Assembly: GCA_004431415.1 (NCBI GenBank)
Contig: QPMI01000248.1
Span: 1-53,498, forward strand
Direction: 5' to 3'
From: Cyanophora paradoxa
Lineage: Eukaryota > Glaucocystophyceae > Cyanophorales > Cyanophoraceae
Length of the DNA stretch: 53,498 bases
In this document: positions 11,419-20,293 of the stretch, one piece after another
Numbering within the stretch: position 1 is the stretch's first letter
Layout: every line of letters starts with the position of its first letter
Notes under the pieces: generated by a model
What the model saw: only the letters and a program-made list of their open reading frames with translations
Database searches by the model: none
What the model was told of the DNA's origin: nothing
Program-made: the position numbers and the translations under genes

Positions 11419-13459
11419 CTAGGAGAAGCCGCGGAAGACACACCAGGAGTGGTAGAGGAAGTAGGGGTTGCAGGTGGCGTACTGCCCGGGGAGGTCGAGC
11501 CCGAGGTGCGCCGCGAACTCGGGGAAGCCCCAGAAGCACGGCTCCTTCGCCGCCGTCCACGAGTAACGCTGCCGCCCCGTCGTCACGCCGCCGCCCCCGG
11601 CGGGGCGGGGCGGGGCGGGGCGGGGGAGGGGACCTGCTCGGGCCCGACGACGTGGGTGACGCGGCCGGTGAGGCCGGCGGCGGCCACCGCAAAGGTCGAC
11701 GCGAAGGTGTGGATCACCTGCGCCGCCTCAGCGGCCGCCCGGAGGCGGCGGGAGGGCGTGGGGGCGGGCGCGTGTGGGCGGGCCTCGTCGCAGCGGGAGA
11801 GGAGGACGAGGTCGATGGCGGCGAGCTCGAAGTTGGCGGGCACGCGGCTCACGTCCTGCGTCATCCCCACCACGTCCAGCCCAAACTCCGGCCAGAAGAA
11901 GCACCGCTCCCCGAAGTACGCCGTGCACGCCTCCCGCACCTGCCCGCGGCCGCTCGCACCGGGGCTGAAGGGCGGGGCGGGGCGGGGCGGGCCCAGCGGG
12001 AGTCTGTGGCGAGGAAGAAGCGGGCGCTGCGGCCCGGGTAGGAGGCGTCGGCGACCATCGCCGCGTACGCGAACTGCTTCAGCACGTCCCCGTCGAACCC
12101 TGCCCCGCCCCCGCCCCCCGCGCTCGCCCCGGCTCCTCCGGATGGAGCGGGGGCGGGAGGGGCGGCGGGGCGGGCGCACCGAACTCGACGCGCTTCTTGG
12201 CGCGCACGTGGATGCCAATGACCACCTCGTCGTCCCCCGCCGGCGGCTTCGGGAACATCGCCTCGGGCGCCGGCCGCAGCCGCGCCGGGAAGTGCTGCGC
12301 CGGCGCTCGGTGCGCGGGGCGCCGGCGAGGGTGCTAAAGGGCGCGGGGCGGCACCTTGGCGGCGAAGGGCTCCATGCGCGCCCGCACCTTCGCGCTCGGC
12401 TGCATCAGCCGCGGCAGGAACCTGCACCGCCGTGTCGGCAATTGGGCGCCGGCGGGGCGGGGCGGGGCGGGGCGGGGCGGGGCGGGGCGGTGCGGGACCA
12501 GCCGAAGATGCCCTGGCCGTGGGCGCCGAACTGGCCGAGGAGCTCCTTGAGCCAGGCCTGGTGCTTCGTCGTCATGTAGAGGACGGGGAAGGGGTTGTCC
12601 GTCGACGCGACCTCGATCACGTCCTGCGTGAACTTCCCCCGGATATCCTCCTTGAAGATCTGCCCCCCGCCCCGCCCCGCTCGCGCCCGCCCCGCCCGCT
12701 CGCGCCCCGCGCCGCCGCGCAGTGGGAGGGGCCCGCACCCAGTCCATGGCGGCGGGGTCCTCGTTGGACTGGGCGCGGTAGGAGGCGCGAGAGGCGCCGG
12801 GCTTGGCGACGAGGGCGGCCCAGGGCTCGGTGCGCGCGTCCATGATGTACTTGGAGTCCCAGAGGGCGCTGAAGTCCGGCTCGTCCGCCTGCACCGTCGA
12901 CACCACCACCCGCTCCGTCAGCAGCGACAGCACGAACGCAAACACCATCCCCGGCAGCCGGTTCCCGTAGCCTGCGCCCCGGCCACGCCTGCGCTCGCCG
13001 CGGAGCGCGCTGCGGCGCGCGTCGCCGCGGGGCCGGGCGCGGACCGTTCTCGCCCTTAAAGAGGATGAGCTTGATGCTCGTGTCACCGGCGCGCATCTTC
13101 TGAACACGCTGCAGGTACGCGTCCATCGCCCGCTGCAGCGCGCCCTCCGCCGCTTTGATCTGCCGCGCGCGCTCGGCCCAGAGCGCGTCGCCTCGCGCGC
13201 GAGGCGGCGCACGTCGCTTTGGCTGTACACGACGTATGCCTTGTCGGCACAGTTCGCCTTGAAGCCCTCCTCGTAGCCGTAGAGGTAGTTTTGGAGGAAG
13301 GTCTGCGGCGCGAATGGAGTCGGCTTCGCAGCGACGCCGCGCGCTTCGTTTCGGCGGCCGCACCTTCTTCAAGAAGCTCTTTGTTAGAACCTTCGGCGCT
13401 ATGACGAGCGCGAGCACCAGCGCGACCGCCAGGCCGACGAGGACCTTCTTTCTCGACAT
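11419..13459 (-). CDS. Fucosyltransferase-like type II membrane protein
   Basis: Reading leftward, the start MSRKKVLVGLAVALVLALV at 13459 gives a signal-anchor; an in-frame ATG 20 codons upstream (13519) is an alternative. The luminal part follows: FLQNYLYGYEEGFKANC, an amphipathic IKAAEGALQRAMDAYLQRV segment, then YGNRLPGMVFAFVLSLLTERV. This last resembles the GNR...FAYALLTNR signature of xyloglucan-type and related fucosyltransferases. Further on are WLKELLGQFGAHGQGIFGW, VVIGIHVRAKKRVEFGA (compare the GDP-fucose-binding GIHVR/QIR motif), a DRVFLATDS-like FFLATDS segment, IDLVLLSRCD, and HTFASTFAVAAAGLTG, ending WCVFRGFS. The motif order fits GT23/GT37-type fucosyltransferases, acting in the Golgi on glycans; the family assignment is by motif only. 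At least seven exons. A 24-base element just upstream recurs before the next minus-strand gene. Confidence 0.65.
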
Positions 13460-13568
13460 CGCGGACCACCGGAGGCGAATCTGGACGAGTAGCCGAGAAA
13501 CCGGGCTCTTTTGGGCCATATCCGGCTGCTGGAGCTCTCAGCGCATCGCTGGTGACGCGTTTCGCCAG

Positions 13569-13592
13569 GGTCGAGGGGGCTACAGGATTGGA
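13569..13592 (-). promoter_or_regulatory. Shared upstream element, copy 1 (CCAAT-box-like)
   Basis: This 24-base stretch matches 16888-16911 at 23 of 24 positions. It lies about 50-130 bases upstream of the fucosyltransferase-like start. On the gene's strand it begins TCCAATC and contains TGTAGCCCCCTCGACC. The CCAAT core and the position suggest a promoter element; a short dispersed repeat is the alternative. Confidence 0.5.
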
Positions 13593-14150
13593 CAGACGTA
13601 AAAACTTTTTCGGTGCTAGCCGTTAATTGCTTCTAATTATAAGTTCATGGCTAGCTCTCACACAAAATCTTTTGCAAGCCTGAAGAGCGCACTCGACTAG
13701 CTATATAGGAACGAACCCGGCGAACAGAAATCGCCTTCAAAAAAGTGTAGCTATAGATAATGTTAATATCTCCAGATCTAGACCATTTTCTCAGACTCTG
13801 AGATCCGAAAATTCAACGTAACGAGGCCGTCGACGTCAGAAGCTCAAGGCATGATATCGATTGTGCGAAATCCGATGATCATGATCATAAAAGCGCTAGC
13901 CCGCATGCAATGATTATGATTAATATTAACTAGTAATATTTGCGATGTGTCTGCGACTCATCATGGCATGGTCCTAGTGACTCGTCTGCAGCTGGGCCAT
14001 GCTTCCGAAGTTCCCCGGTCGCCGCCTCGCGCGCCCGCGCGCTGCCTCATGATCAGCTTCGTCCACTCCAGCTGCAGGTTCATCCTGCCAATGGCACTGT
14101 TCCTGCACACCTCACCCGGCGTCGGCTCGAGCTCTGCGCAGGCTCTGGGC

Positions 14151-14665
14151 AGGGCCCGGCGCCACATGCCGCTCCGTCCGCTTCCCCACCCAGGCTCGCC
14201 CCGCCACTGCTGCTGCGCACCTCACCGTGCACCTTGCCGCCGCCGCTGGGCCAAGCCCCCGCGCCGCCGCTGGGTTTCGCCCCCGCGTTGCCACTGTCAT
14301 GATCAGGGGCGAGCTAGCGCTGATGCCTCGCGATCATGATCAGCTCTGCGCAAGCCATGCGCATGCGCGCGCAGGGCCCGACGCCACCTGCCGCTCTGCC
14401 CGTTTCCCCGCCCGCCACTGCCTTCGCCTGCCCGCCAGCCTGGTGCTAGCGCTGCCGCCCACCTCGCCACCCCAACCACCTGCCTCGCCACCCCACCCGC
14501 CCTCCTTGCGATCGAGCTCGCCACCCCGCCTGCCTCGCCTGGCCCCGCCCCGCCGCTGTCTGGGCCGAGTTGCCACTCCGATGCTCCGCCCGCTTCCCCG
14601 CCCGCCGCTGCCCTCGCCTGCCGGCGCCCGCCAGCCTGGTGCTGCCGCCTGCCTCGGCCTTCCTG
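14151..14665. repeat. Three imperfect C-rich repeat copies
   Basis: Copies start near 14151, 14372 and 14570. They share words such as CAGGGCCCGRCGCCACMTG, GCTTCCCCGCCCGCC and CGCCAGCCTGGTGCT. Spacing is about 200-220 bases and the copies are clearly diverged. No coding role is visible. Confidence 0.5.
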
Positions 14666-15066
14666 CCTCGCCTGCATGGCCCGGCCTTCCGCCTCGCGCC
14701 TCCGGGATTGCCCCCCCCCCCAAGCACCCTGCAATGTGTACAAATATCCCCCCTTGCACCTCCACGCGCGGCCCGCACTTGCCGAACTTGCGCACAGGGC
14801 CGGGCACGGTCTGCTACTAGGCTAGTAACAAACATGCCATGATGGGGTATCGTCAGACCTTCTACATTCAACATTAACACGTCCACCAAACTGCCTAGAC
14901 TATGCTGCTGACTGAGTCTCGAATTAGATTACCGCTTGCAATTGCTCAGGAACTGTATGCTCTTCTACAGTAGTACGCTACTTTGAAATTGAATTGAATG
15001 AAATTTTGCTCTTCCGAAGTTCTACACAACCTTGCTCATGATCAGGCTGTTTACACGTCCATATCT

Positions 15067-16749
15067 TCACGAAAAGAAACGCGGCTTGGGCAGACCCGAG
15101 TTTTCAGCCACCAGCAGGAGCTTCTCAATCTTCACATGCAAATGCAAGTTGAATGCGAAAAATTAGAGGAAAGTAGCAAAGTGAGGAAACATACCAGCAG
15201 CTTCTCTGCCTTCTCCCTCTGCTCCTGTTCGCAAGCCTTGGCCTGGATGGTCGTGTTATAATTAGCCAGACTCCAGAGCCAGCAGCGATTATATGCAAAT
15301 ATATATATATATACTATATAGGTTAAAGCTGCTGACCTCAGCGATCTCCTTTGCTGCCTTCTCCTTCACCTGCTGTCTGCATGAGCCACTGGCATAGCAA
15401 AGTTTGCGATTGCTGACCTCGGCGATCTCCTTTGCCGCCCACTCCTTCACCTGCATGAGCATGCAAGGCGCACAGGGGTCATGATCAACCACAGTGCTAG
15501 CTACATGAGGCGCGAGTCCTTTACATCACTGACATCTGCGGTCTTCTGCTTCTCCGCCTCGAGATCCTTCTTCGCCTGCTCCTTCACCTGTGCATGCATA
15601 CGGGGGTCAATTTGCAAACAGAGCCGCAAGTACGATCGAGATCGAGAGGCAGGAGTCCGTTTTGTTGCTCACATCTGCGGTCTTCTGCCTCTCCGCCTCG
15701 AGATCCTTCTCCGCCTGCTTCTTCGCCTGTGCATGTGTGCGGGGGTCAATTTGCAACCGCAGCCACAAGTACTAGTATGAGGCAGGAGTCCTTTTTGTCG
15801 CTCACATCTGCGGTCTTCTGCCTCTCCGCCTCGAGATCCTTCTCCGCCTGCTTCTTCGCCTGTGCATGCGTACGGGGGTCAATTTGCAACCGCAGCCACA
15901 AGTATGAGGCAGGAGTCCTTTTTGTCGCTCACATCTGCGGTCTTCTGCCTCTCCGCCTCGAGATCCTTCTCCGCCTGCTTCTTCGCCTGTGCATGCGTAC
16001 GGGGGTCAATTTGCAACCGCAGCCACAAGTATGAGGCAGGAGTCCTTTTTGTCGCTCACATCTGCGGTCTTCTGCCTCTCCGCCTCGAGATCCTTCTTCG
16101 CCTGCTCCTTCACCTGTGTATGCACGCGTACGGGGGTCAATTTTACAGCCGCGCGAGGAGTCGTTTAATTAATGTTGCCTCACATCTTCGGTCTTCCGCC
16201 TCTCTGCATCGAGACCCTGTCCGGGGAAACCCGTGATTACGAGTGCGCGTGAATCCGCGCGTCGCAATTGGACGCGCGCGTAGCGCGCGGGCCGGGATCG
16301 AAGCTTATGATCATGAGCTGCGTATACGTGCGTGCGCGCGCGCACGTTTTTTCCAATCGAGACGCCGAGAGAGCCTGCTGCAATTAGTGTGGCTGCGGTG
16401 AGGCCAAGCATCCCCACTGTTGAGACCATGGGGTCGGCGTTTTTTGCTGCGCTTGCGCTGGCGATGGCAGCGACGATCACGGCCGTCGCACTGATTACCA
16501 CAGGTTCGGAGACATTGGAGCCCCACTTCGGCTGCGGCCGATCGCGAGGCGGCTCCGGCTTTTCCGGCCGCGGATCCGCGCTCGCATCAATTGCAAGCTC
16601 GAAGATGAAAGCCCGCGGAAGGGCGCTAGCGCTGTACGCACGCTGCTGCGCGCTCGGCTTCGTTGGGCGAGATGTAAAGAGGATCGATGCTTGCGCCCTG
16701 AACGCGCGGCGCGGCGCGGTTGCCGAGCAAGTGTACGGGCTGTTGCGGC

Positions 16750-16781
<32 letters not shown>

Positions 16782-16853
16782 AGCGCCATCAGCGCGGCGA
16801 AGGCTGGCATCGTCGTCTTGGCTTGCCTGCGCCACCCGCCGCCACTCAGCCAC
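15067..16853 (-). CDS. Membrane-anchored coiled-coil protein with tandem exon repeats
   Basis: Not a family I recognise. Exon 1 starts MAEWRRVAQASQDDDASLRR and has a Gln-rich run (about 16740-16785). A later exon near 16545-16350 encodes two hydrophobic segments (SATAVIVAAIASASAA and STVGMLGLTAATLIAAGSLG). Then comes a ladder of short charged exons, all in phase 0: 16184-16216, 16060-16113, 15933-15986, 15806-15859, 15673-15726, 15534-15587, 15418-15450, 15337-15369, 15195-15242, and the last at 15067-15129, ending KPRFFS. The 54-base exons encode near-identical 18-residue units (AKKQAEKDLEAERQKTAD or VKEQAKKDLEAERQKTAD); the 33-base exons encode VKEKAAKEIAE-like units. The charge pattern predicts one long helix/coiled coil after the membrane anchor. 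Introns are GT-AG with donors GTGAGC or GTCAG. Exon-skipping would keep the frame, so isoforms with different rod lengths are possible. Confidence 0.7.
15299..15320. repeat. AT dinucleotide microsatellite
   Basis: A TATATATA run interrupted by TACTATATA lies in the intron between the 33-base exon at 15337 and the 48-base exon at 15195. Confidence 0.7.
15673..16113 (-). repeat. Tandem exon-plus-intron duplication, about 127-133 bp units
   Basis: Each unit contains one whole 54-base exon and the adjoining intron of about 73 bases. The units starting at 15806 and 15933 look identical over 127 bases. The 15673 unit is 133 bases with a small insertion in its intron. The exons at 15534 and 16060 are slightly diverged outer members. 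Identity extends through introns as well as exons, so the duplications are recent. Confidence 0.85.
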
Positions 16854-16887
16854 TCAGCGGCCACTCAGCCGCCACTCAGCGGCCACT
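16842..16887. repeat. GCCACTCAGC short tandem repeat
   Basis: Four to five imperfect copies of GCCACTCAGC lie at the start of the coiled-coil gene and its immediate upstream flank, next to the shared upstream element. They may be part of the promoter or leader. Confidence 0.55.
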
Positions 16888-16911
16888 GGTCGAGGGGGCT
16901 ACATGATTGGA
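16888..16911 (-). promoter_or_regulatory. Shared upstream element, copy 2 (CCAAT-box-like)
   Basis: It differs from 13569-13592 at one of 24 bases. It lies about 35 bases upstream of the ATG of the coiled-coil gene, in the same orientation relative to its gene as copy 1. On the gene strand it begins TCCAATCATGTAGCCCCC. Confidence 0.5.
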
Positions 16912-17100
16912 GCTCGAGGGACACGCCCGTGCTGACTCAGTGAGCCGCAGCGACCTTTGGACGGCGCCGAGCTCTCCGCGTACTCTCGGCCAGCTGCGCC
17001 GCCGACAGCACGGCGAGCCGCGGGGTCTGGCTCACGCGCGGCTAGCAGCGTGCCGTCAGCGATCAGCCAGGCGCGCCGAGCGACGGCTCCAGAGGCGGTC

Positions 17101-18799
17101 GGCATGATCGCGTTCGCTGCGAGCCCGCCGCAGCGCGGGGTGGCGGCAGCGGCTGTGCTTCGTCTGCCGTCCGGCGGGGGCGTGCCGTCGGCTGCCGCAC
17201 TCCGCTCGGCAGCAGCTTCCACGCGTCGCTGGCCTGCAGAGCGTGTTGACGACGTGCGCGGTGCACGGATCGGGCGGCGGATATCTGCTTCTCGGGGGGG
17301 ACCGCTCGGCGAACGGCGAGCGTGGGCGGGCGCGTCGCCGTCGCCGAGGACGCTGCAGCAGCAGCGAGCGGGGCGCAGCTTCTGGGCTCCCGCGTGGGGC
17401 GGGTCGGCCGGCTCGCCGAGCTGCAGCGCGGGCAAGGGCCCGGCTGGGCCCCAGGAGGAGGGCGCCGGCGCCGGCGACTCTGTGGTCCGCCCGACCGTCG
17501 AAGAGGACCTCATCCTCTTCCCACCGGGCACCATCGACGACCCTCGCACCTCCAAGGGCGCGCTGGACGCTCTGCGCCCCGCCCCGTCGCCCCCGGCCCG
17601 CGGCCGGCCGGCGGCGACCGCGGGGGTGCGCAGGGTACCTGGCGCCGCGGCAGTTCGACGGGGGCCCGCTGGACGTCGCGCTGCGGACGACGGAGACGGG
17701 CCTCATGTCCTCGGCGACGGTGCTGCTGTACCTTATCCTGAAGGCCACGGGGGGCAACCTGCCCCTCGAGTTCCTCTTCTGCACCCCGCTCCTCGTCGTC
17801 GGTGCCGCCCCGCCCGCCCGCTGTGCCGGCCCTCGGCGCCGGGCCGGCCGGTCGCGAGGCCTCTGCGGCGCAGGGCTGCGCTGGGGCGAGCGGCAGGCGC
17901 GCATGGGGGCGACGGTGACGACCCTCCTCATGTTCGTCTGCTTCGGCCCGCAGTCCGGCGCCCGCTTCCTCCTCGAGGCCCGCCCCCCTCCGGCGCCCGC
18001 CTCCCACCAGCGGATCGCTGAGGGTGCGGCAGACGGGGGCGACGTCGCTGGCGCTGGTGGCGATGCTGCGGGCGGGGGTCGACCCCGCGCTGATGATCGT
18101 CGCGGGGAGCCTCGTGGACCTCCTCGGGCAGCTCGGCCAGGTCGCCCTCATCTCCCTCTTCCTCGACGCCAACATCTTCGACGGTCCGCCCCGCCCCGCC
18201 TGCCCGCCGCCGGCGCCTTGCCGGCTCGCGGCGCGCGAGCCGCCTCTTCGCAGTGGTCACCGCGCAAGGCGCCGCCCTCCTCTCCACCCTGCAGGAGGCA
18301 CGCCCGCCCCGCCCCGCCCCGCCCCGCCCCGCTTCACCGCCGCTGAGGCGGGGAAGGGCAGGCGGGGGTTGTGCCTGCGCTGCCGGAGGAGAGCTTGTCG
18401 CAGGAGGCGTTCGTGCAGCTCTCCGTGCTGACCTCCCTCGAGGTCGCCTCCCTCTCCTTCACCGCCGCCACCCTCTGGGTCTTCTGGCAGGTGCCCGCCC
18501 CGCCCCCCGCTGCAGCCTCCGCTCGGACCGCCGCTCGCCGCACCCGGCCCCACAGCTTTAAGCGCCTGTCGAACTGCCGTACACGTGGCTGAGGGCTCGT
18601 TTCTTCGTTTCGGCAGCTGAACATGCGGCTCTTCGGCTTCCGGGTGACCCCGCCCCCCTCCTGGCTCATCCTCAACTACCCCGACGAGCTCCGCCCCATT
18701 CCCGCCGGCACCCTCCCCGCCGCCCCCGCCGGCACCGCGGCCCCCGCCCCCGCCGACCCCGCCCCTGCCGCCCCCGAACCGCGCCCCACGGGCGAGTAG
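17101..18799 (+). CDS. Polytopic membrane protein of unknown function, possibly organelle-targeted
   Basis: I do not recognise the family. The likely start is the ATG at about 17104 (MIAFAASPPQRG), which gives a Ser/Ala/Arg-rich, acid-poor leader of the kind seen in organelle transit peptides; this is an inference. A soluble segment follows with VVRPTVEEDLILFPPGTI near 17485, then LAPRQFDGGPLDVALRTT near 17640. Hydrophobic segments follow: VLLYLILKATGGNL and EFLFCTPLLVVG (17720-17805), TTLLMFVCFGPQSGARFL (17915-17975), SLALVAMLRAG to LISLFLDANIF (18050-18180), and LEVASLSFTAATLWVFWQ (18440-18490). The tail, RLFGFRVTPPPSWLILNYPDEL, is followed by a Pro/Ala-rich end (PRPTGE, stop 18797-18799). 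About seven introns, several with CTGAC-like branch sites. Divergent from the coiled-coil gene, with about 250 bases between starts. Confidence 0.6.
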
Positions 18800-19036
18800 C
18801 GCCCCAGGGGAGCTCTTCTTGCCGAGAACTTCGAAGCCCTTCCACACACAGAGCCCGCGGGCCCCCGATCAGCGTCGGCGCGCTTTCCGAGGGCGACTCT
18901 CCGCGTGCGAGGGCGAGGAGTCGCCGGCGGTGGGCGGGGCGCCGCTGGGGGTCGGCGACGGGGCGGGGGCCGCGGCCGCGGGTTGGGGAAGGGCCCCGGT
19001 TGCGGCACGGGCGGGCACGGAGGAGGTGGCCTGGGG
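18800..19036. other. Convergent spacer
   Basis: A short gap between the stops of the membrane-protein gene and the TFIIIC-like gene. It is GC-rich with no gene or strong motif visible. Confidence 0.5.
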
Positions 19037-20064
19037 CTACGGGGGGGAGACCTGGGGGACGAGAGGTGCGGGGGGAGGGTGGGCGGGCGGTGCAGGGGCC
19101 GGGGGACTAGACACTGCAGGGGCTACGGGGGCGGCGGGAATGGGAAAAGGGGCGGGGGCGGCGGCTGCCGGCGCGGCTCGGGGGCGCTGGGGCAGGCCGG
19201 AGCAGTAGATGGCCGCCGCGCTCGGCGGAGGCGGAGGGGCGCGGGAGGAGGCGGCGGCCGAGAAAGAGGCGGCAGCTGGGGTAGAGGCCGAGGAGGAGGA
19301 GGAGGAGGGGCCGGCGCTGGAGCTGGCGGCTGGCGGGGCGCTGGAGGGCGGGGCGGCGGGGGAGGCGGCCGGGGCGAGGGTGGATGCGTCGTGCTTGCGC
19401 GCCCGCGTCGGCGAGGGCCCGTCGCGGACGAGGCGCCGGCCTGCGCGCCGGAGGCGCTCGCGCTCGAGGAGCTCTCGCCGGCCGGCGGCGGGGCCCCCGG
19501 GGGCGGCCCGCTCGAGCTCGCCGGGAGCGCGGGGGCCGACGACGAGGAAGGGCCGGCGCGCTGCTGCGCTTTGGGCTCGAGGAAGACGCGCTGGAACTTG
19601 ATGCGCTTGCAGGACTGCGCGAGGAACTTCACGCGGGGGCCCAGCTCGGCGTGCGGCTCGCCTGCGGCACCAGACGGGCGCCCTCACAATCAGGGGCGCC
19701 GGCGCCGCCGGGAGGGCGGCGCGCACGCTCGTAGTCCTCGACGAAGAAGAGGTCGGTCCCGAACGTGTCCTCGAACGCCCCGCGGTACGTGTACGGGCCG
19801 AGCTTGAGGAACGGCGTCGCCGTGTTCAGCCCCTGCGTGCCGCGCGCGTGATGAGGGCGCCGCCGCAGAGGGAAGCTTGAGCGGGGCGCGCACGACGATG
19901 GAGTACGTGCTGGCGTTCTCGATGATCTTCGCTCCCTCAAGTTCATCGAATTCGAGCATCACGTAGCTCACCTCCTCCTCTTCCTCGTCGCTCCCGGCTG
20001 CGGGAGCGCCACCTTGCGCCGGCGCGGGTGCGTCAGGTGCGACCTCCTCTGTCGCTCCCGACAT
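19037..20064 (-). CDS. TFIIIC subunit of the tau55/GTF3C6 type
   Basis: TFIIIC binds A and B boxes of tRNA genes for RNA polymerase III. Reading leftward, the start MSGATEEVAPDAPAPAQ at 20064 is followed by an acidic run and the conserved strand SYVMLEFDELEGAKI. After one intron comes GLNTATPFLKLGPYTYRG and then AFEDTFGTDLFFVEDYE. These correspond to the TFIIIC_sub6 core (the nP.L.lg...yrG.fEdt.GTdL.F pattern). After a second intron come FLAQSCKRIKFQRVFLEPK and a long Ser/Pro/Ala-rich tail. The 3' end is uncertain: with a further intron near 19420 the tail ends at 19037 (LVPQVSPP), otherwise a different frame ends at 19123. The 230-base gap to the adenylosuccinate lyase start must serve as a bidirectional promoter. 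Confidence 0.75.
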
Positions 20065-20293
20065 TCTAGTCACGTGGAGCAATGCGCCCCGGTACTCCGC
20101 TGCCCACAGCGCTCGTTGCGGCAACGCGGCAGAGCTCAGAGCTCAGAGAGCTGGGCTGTCGGGGTACCGCGTTACAAGAGTCGCGGCGTAAGAGCCTGAC
20201 CCTGCGAGCCGGTTGTGCGTTCTCCTGCAACGCCCTTCGAGTGGCGTGTCGTTTATGTCGATCTTTAACGATCCCCCCCCCTCCGCAGAGCTG
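20065..20293. promoter_or_regulatory. Divergent promoter region
   Basis: The starts of the TFIIIC-like gene (20064, minus) and adenylosuccinate lyase (20294, plus) face away from each other across about 230 bases. The span contains a repeated AGAGCTCAGAGCTCAGAGAG-type word near 20135 and no TATA box that I can see. Confidence 0.5.

Larger units (their letters stand above)
13520..15066. other. Intergenic spacer with imperfect repeats
   Basis: The left part (13600-13960) is AT-rich and includes the palindrome GATCATGATC at 13877-13886. The middle (13990-14820) is C-rich and holds imperfect repeats. The right part is again AT-rich. Open frames here are proline/alanine/arginine-rich with no domain, so I see no gene. 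Confidence 0.5.

Noticed and set aside
13940-14820. Overlapping 120-200 residue frames in the C-rich repeat region
   Set aside because: Pro/Ala/Arg-rich in every frame on both strands, consistent with composition and not with protein coding.
15530-16120. Regular repeats about 127 bp apart, at first glance a repeat-spacer array like CRISPR
   Set aside because: The repeated unit contains spliceable 54-base exons with GT-AG introns, the introns are repeated too, and the genome is eukaryotic.
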